Assembly (NCBI GenBank): GCA_002429115.1
Contig: DIYS01000061.1
Coordinates: 1-24,936 of the forward strand
Reading direction: 5' to 3'
Length of the DNA stretch: 24,936 bases
From: Saccharicrinis sp. UBA6048
GTDB taxonomy: Bacteria > Bacteroidota > Bacteroidia > Bacteroidales > Marinilabiliaceae
Shown: piece by piece, positions 22,319 through 24,936 of the stretch
Position numbering within the stretch: position 1 is the stretch's first letter
Layout of the letters: each line of letters starts with the position of its first letter
Program-made: the position numbers and the translations under genes
The notes under the pieces: generated by a model
Database searches by the model: none
What the model was told of the DNA's origin: nothing
Seen by the model: only the letters and a program-made list of their open reading frames with translations

Positions 22319-23878
22319 TTAAAGTGGAATATTCGAATGTTTTTTCGGAGGATTGGTTACTTTCTTAGTTTGTAAATTCTGGAAAGCTCTAATCACTCTG
22401 AATCGTGTATTTCTTGGCTCAATAACATCGTCAATATAGCCATAAGAAGCTGCCTGATATGGATTAGCAAAAGACTCTTCATACTCATCAGTCTTCTTCT
22501 GAGCGTAAGCTTCTTTCTCCTCTTCAGTTTCTAATTTTGAAATTGCGCGTCCTTCTAATACCTCAATAGCACCTTTCGCACCCATAACAGCAATTTCAGC
22601 CATTGGCCATGCATAGTTAAAGTCACCACGTAGTTGCTTCGAAGACATCACATCATGAGCACCACCATACGACTTACGAATCGTTACGGTAACTTTTGGT
22701 ACTGTCGCCTCACCGTAAGCAAACATCAGTTTAGCACCATGAATAATAATACCTGCGTACTCTTGTCCTGATCCAGGTAAGAAGCCCGGAACATCCACCA
22801 AGGTTAAAATTGGAATATTAAAGGCATCACACATTTGAACAAAACGCGCTGCTTTACGTGACGCATCACAATCCAACACCCCTGCAAGGTAATTAGGCTG
22901 GTTAGCAACAACACCTACAGACTGGCCATCCAAACGGCAGAAACCAGTAATAATGTTTTTAGCATAGTTGCGGTGTACCTCTAAGAACTCACCATCATCA
23001 GCGATAGAAAAGATAATATCTTTCATATCGTAAGGTAAGTTTGGATTATCAGGTACCAGGTCATTTAATCCGTCATCATGACGATCAATTGGATCATTAC
23101 ATTCTAATACTGGTGCCTCTTCCATATTATTTTGTGGAAGATACGATACCAACTTACGAATTAATAGTAATCCTTCTTCTTCATTTTCAACCTTAAAGTG
23201 TGATACACCAGATTTAGATGCATGTACATCAGCACCTCCAAGGTCTTCAACTGAAATCTCTTCTCCAGTTACTGTTTTTACAACTTTAGGACCAGTCACA
23301 AACATATATGACGACTCTTCTGTCATCATGATAAAATCTGTCAATGCAGGAGAATAAACAGCACCACCTGCACAAGGGCCAAAAATTGCAGAAATCTGAG
23401 GAATCACCCCAGATGCCAGGATATTACGTTCGAAAATTTCAGCATATCCAGCCAATGAAGTAACACCTTCCTGGATACGGGCACCTCCTGAATCGTTGAT
23501 ACCAATAACCGGTGCTCCCACTTTCATCGCCATGTCCATAATTTTACAGATTTTCTGAGCCATTGTTTCAGACAATGAACCACCAAAAACTGTAAAATCC
23601 TGAGCATAAACATAAACCACACGTCCATCAATGGTTCCGTGACCAGTTACAACACCATCGCCTAAGAATTTATTCTTTTCCATACCAAAATTGGTACAGC
23701 GATGTGTTACGAACATATCCAACTCCTCAAAAGAGCCTTCATCTAGTAATACTTCAATACGCTCTCGAGCAGTCATTTTACCTTGAGAATGATGCTTTTC
23801 AATACGCTTTTCACCTCCGCCAAGCTTTGCTTCAGTACGAAGATCAATCAGTTTTTTAATTTTATCCTGGGTTGACAT
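22319..23878 (-). CDS. mmdA: Methylmalonyl-CoA decarboxylase / acyl-CoA carboxylase carboxyltransferase alpha subunit
   Basis: A 519-residue carboxyltransferase with the two crotonase-fold halves of acyl-CoA carboxylase beta/MmdA proteins. The first oxyanion region is NDSGGARIQEGVTSL (128-142) followed by GPCAGGAVYSPALTDF (167-182); the second half contains RKSYGGAHDVMSSK and AWPMAEIAVMGAKGAIEVL. It moves the carboxyl group of methylmalonyl-CoA to biotin, giving propionyl-CoA. The genes around it (mce, OadG-like, biotin carrier, OadB-like) and the absence of a biotin carboxylase favour decarboxylation with Na+ export over ATP-dependent propionyl-CoA carboxylation. Full length, no missing motif. 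Confidence 0.95.
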   Translation of the reverse strand: MSTQDKIKKLIDLRTEAKLGGGEKRIEKHHSQGKMTARERIEVLLDEGSFEELDMFVTHRCTNFGMEKNKFLGDGVVTGHGTIDGRVVYVYAQDFTVFGGSLSETMAQKICKIMDMAMKVGAPVIGINDSGGARIQEGVTSLAGYAEIFERNILASGVIPQISAIFGPCAGGAVYSPALTDFIMMTEESSYMFVTGPKVVKTVTGEEISVEDLGGADVHASKSGVSHFKVENEEEGLLLIRKLVSYLPQNNMEEAPVLECNDPIDRHDDGLNDLVPDNPNLPYDMKDIIFSIADDGEFLEVHRNYAKNIITGFCRLDGQSVGVVANQPNYLAGVLDCDASRKAARFVQMCDAFNIPILTLVDVPGFLPGSGQEYAGIIIHGAKLMFAYGEATVPKVTVTIRKSYGGAHDVMSSKQLRGDFNYAWPMAEIAVMGAKGAIEVLEGRAISKLETEEEKEAYAQKKTDEYEESFANPYQAASYGYIDDVIEPRNTRFRVIRAFQNLQTKKVTNPPKKHSNIPL

Positions 23879-23913
23879 ATAAAATTGTAAGAATTAGTCA
23901 GATATTAGAGAGA

Positions 23914-24324
23914 TTACTTGTTTGGATCTTCACAAAGCTCTGTCAATACACCGAAAGTTGACTTTGGATGAAGGAATCCAATATTTAAGCCTTCGGCGCC
24001 TTTACGAGGGGCTTTATCAATTAACCTCACGCCTTGTTCTTCTGCAAATGTTAGTTTTTCAGCTAAATTCTCAACTGCAAATGCCATGTGGTGAATACCT
24101 TCACCTTTCTTTTCAACAAACTTGCCAATTGGTCCTTCAGGATCTGTAGATTCCAAAAGTTCAATTTTAGTATCTCCCACTTTGAAAAAAGCAGTTTTTA
24201 CTTTTTGATCAGCCACTTCCTCAACTGCGTAACACTCTAGCCCATAAACTTTCTCAAAGAAAGGGATAGCCTCATTCAAATCTTTAACTGCAATTCCAAT
24301 GTGCTCAATATGCGTAGGTTTCAT
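23914..24324 (-). CDS. mce: Methylmalonyl-CoA epimerase
   Basis: A 136-residue vicinal-oxygen-chelate protein that converts (R)- and (S)-methylmalonyl-CoA. Metal ligands expected from the family are visible: H8 in HIEHIGIAV, E55 in KIELLE, H79 in GIHHMAF and E129 in LTELCE. Length is normal for bacterial epimerases. It is the first gene of the decarboxylase operon, 35 bases before mmdA, and links the B12-dependent mutase product from succinyl-CoA to the decarboxylase: this is the propionate-forming branch. A TAnnTTTG promoter lies 34 bases upstream. The mutase genes are outside the window. Confidence 0.95.
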   Translation of the reverse strand: MKPTHIEHIGIAVKDLNEAIPFFEKVYGLECYAVEEVADQKVKTAFFKVGDTKIELLESTDPEGPIGKFVEKKGEGIHHMAFAVENLAEKLTFAEEQGVRLIDKAPRKGAEGLNIGFLHPKSTFGVLTELCEDPNK

Positions 24325-24358
24325 ATCTAATTATTTATTGTTTAATAAAATGATTCAA

Positions 24359-24366
24359 CAAAAGTA
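24359..24366 (-). promoter_or_regulatory. Promoter -7 box for the mce-mmd operon
   Basis: TACTTTTG on the minus strand fits TAnnTTTG, 34 bases before the mce ATG. A weak TGTGG lies about where the -33 TTG would be. Confidence 0.55.
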
Positions 24367-24804
24367 GAAACTAATATAGGCTTTACCACATTTTTCCTTT
24401 TAAAAAAAGATTGTTTTAAAACATATAACCAACGTACATTTTCGTTAAATATCAATAAATTAAACTTGTTACATATGTTCATGATCAGCATATATTAAAC
24501 CCTAAATTTTTGATTCGTTTATATAATTCTGCTTATAATTCGAAAGCGATATGGATAAAATCAGTAAGTCAACTTAGCCATTTAGTTGCGATTTAAAACT
24601 TGATTTTTATTAAACATGACAATCGCCATTATACTAATGATATATATCAGGTATTGAATCTTCTTTTGTCAGTAAATCAAATTCGACTATAATTTTATGG
24701 ATATCCGTATTTCGTAGATTATCTTAGAACAAGCTTCAACACAGAATGTGTGCGTAACTCCAGGATTTGATTCAATTTGGATGATAAAGGTAGGTTTTAA
24801 ACGC

Positions 24805-24838
24805 AAAAAATCCGATACCCTGTTCGAATATCGGATTT
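24805..24838 (-). terminator. Terminator for a minus-strand gene to the right of the window
   Basis: AAATCCGATA (24808-24817) and TATCGGATTT (24829-24838) form a perfect ten-base stem around 11 bases. On the minus strand a run of six T residues (24805-24810) follows the stem, so it would end transcription arriving from beyond 24936. Confidence 0.7.
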
Positions 24839-24851
24839 CTCTATAAAAGGC

Positions 24852-24893
24852 AGCCCCCGATAGTTATCGGGGCTACTCTCCCGCTGTGGGAGA
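24852..24893. repeat. Two strong hairpins in series
   Basis: CCCCGATA (24855-24862) with TATCGGGG (24865-24872), extended by AG/CT with a one-base bulge, is followed two bases later by TCTCCC (24877-24882) with GGGAGA (24888-24893). They are GC-rich in an AT-rich spacer. The CCCCGATA/TATCGGGG type is, from memory, common as a dispersed intergenic repeat in Bacteroidota. Confidence 0.55.
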
Positions 24894-24936
24894 ACCATAT
24901 ACCATTAAATGCAAAAAGAGTAACCGATCATTCGAT

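Larger units (their letters stand above)
24325..24936. other. 612-base intergenic end region
   Basis: No convincing ORF is seen on either strand. The near part holds the mce promoter; 24367-24800 is AT-rich without recognised features; 24808-24893 holds three hairpins in a row. The neighbouring gene on the right lies beyond the window. Confidence 0.6.

Noticed and set aside
22319..23878. Propionyl-CoA carboxylase beta subunit
   Set aside because: Same family, but the adjacent OadB- and OadG-like membrane subunits and lack of a biotin carboxylase favour a Na+-pumping decarboxylase.
24808..24838. Possible tRNA because of GTTCGAAT
   Set aside because: The sequence is a simple hairpin loop; no acceptor, D or anticodon arms can be drawn around it.

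Overview
The window looks like chromosomal DNA of a marine-type Bacteroidota, probably Marinilabiliales or a relative. The reasons are family content (DUF4625 and DUF4197 lipoproteins, a Bacteroidota-style Na+-translocating decarboxylase operon, ribonuclease Y next to ZapA), AT-rich spacers, weak Shine-Dalgarno sequences, and repeated matches to the Bacteroidota sigma factor -7 box TAnnTTTG just upstream of genes. The taxonomic call is inference, because no rRNA is present.

Layout. 1-2.3 kb (minus): a PLP C-S lyase (PatB/MalY family) and a glutaminyl cyclotransferase lipoprotein, joined by a one-base stop/start overlap. 2.3-2.8 kb: a DUF4625 lipoprotein with its own promoter and terminator. 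2.8-3.8 kb: an NAD-dependent nucleotide-sugar epimerase, probably starting at GTG. 3.9-6.2 kb (minus): a small coiled-coil protein, zapA and rny, ending in a strong terminator; this links cell division and RNA decay. 6.3-11.3 kb (plus): a YgiQ radical SAM protein, a DUF4197 lipoprotein, a UvrD/FBH1-like helicase with a C-terminal Myb-like HTH, and a single-domain DsrE/YedF-like protein. 11.6-13.1 kb (minus): a seven-haem NapC/NirT membrane cytochrome with one CX3CH haem site. 13.3-15.7 kb (minus): folD and ffh. 16.1-19.3 kb (plus): a Wza-like and Wzc-like exopolysaccharide export pair with no glycosyltransferases behind it. 20.2-24.3 kb (minus): methylmalonyl-CoA epimerase and a Na+-pumping methylmalonyl-CoA decarboxylase (alpha, gamma, biotin carrier, beta), which would turn methylmalonyl-CoA into propionyl-CoA while exporting Na+.

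The genes are mostly ordinary housekeeping or metabolic genes. The unusual material is in the spacers. The 932-base gap after wzc holds a 195-base inverted-repeat cassette with a 49-codon ORF whose stop lies inside one repeat arm, a second inverted-repeat element, a possible decayed ORF, an array of GAAGTACC/GAAGTGGG words on a 21-22-base period (reminiscent of transposase-site arrays at IS21/Tn7/Mu-type ends), and two abutting hairpins. The 377-base gap at 11.3-11.6 kb holds a 170-base fold-back element with 21-base arms, itself flanked by inverted copies of a GGCAGTAGTT word that recurs near 19.5 kb. No complete transposase, CRISPR array, tRNA or rRNA gene was seen.
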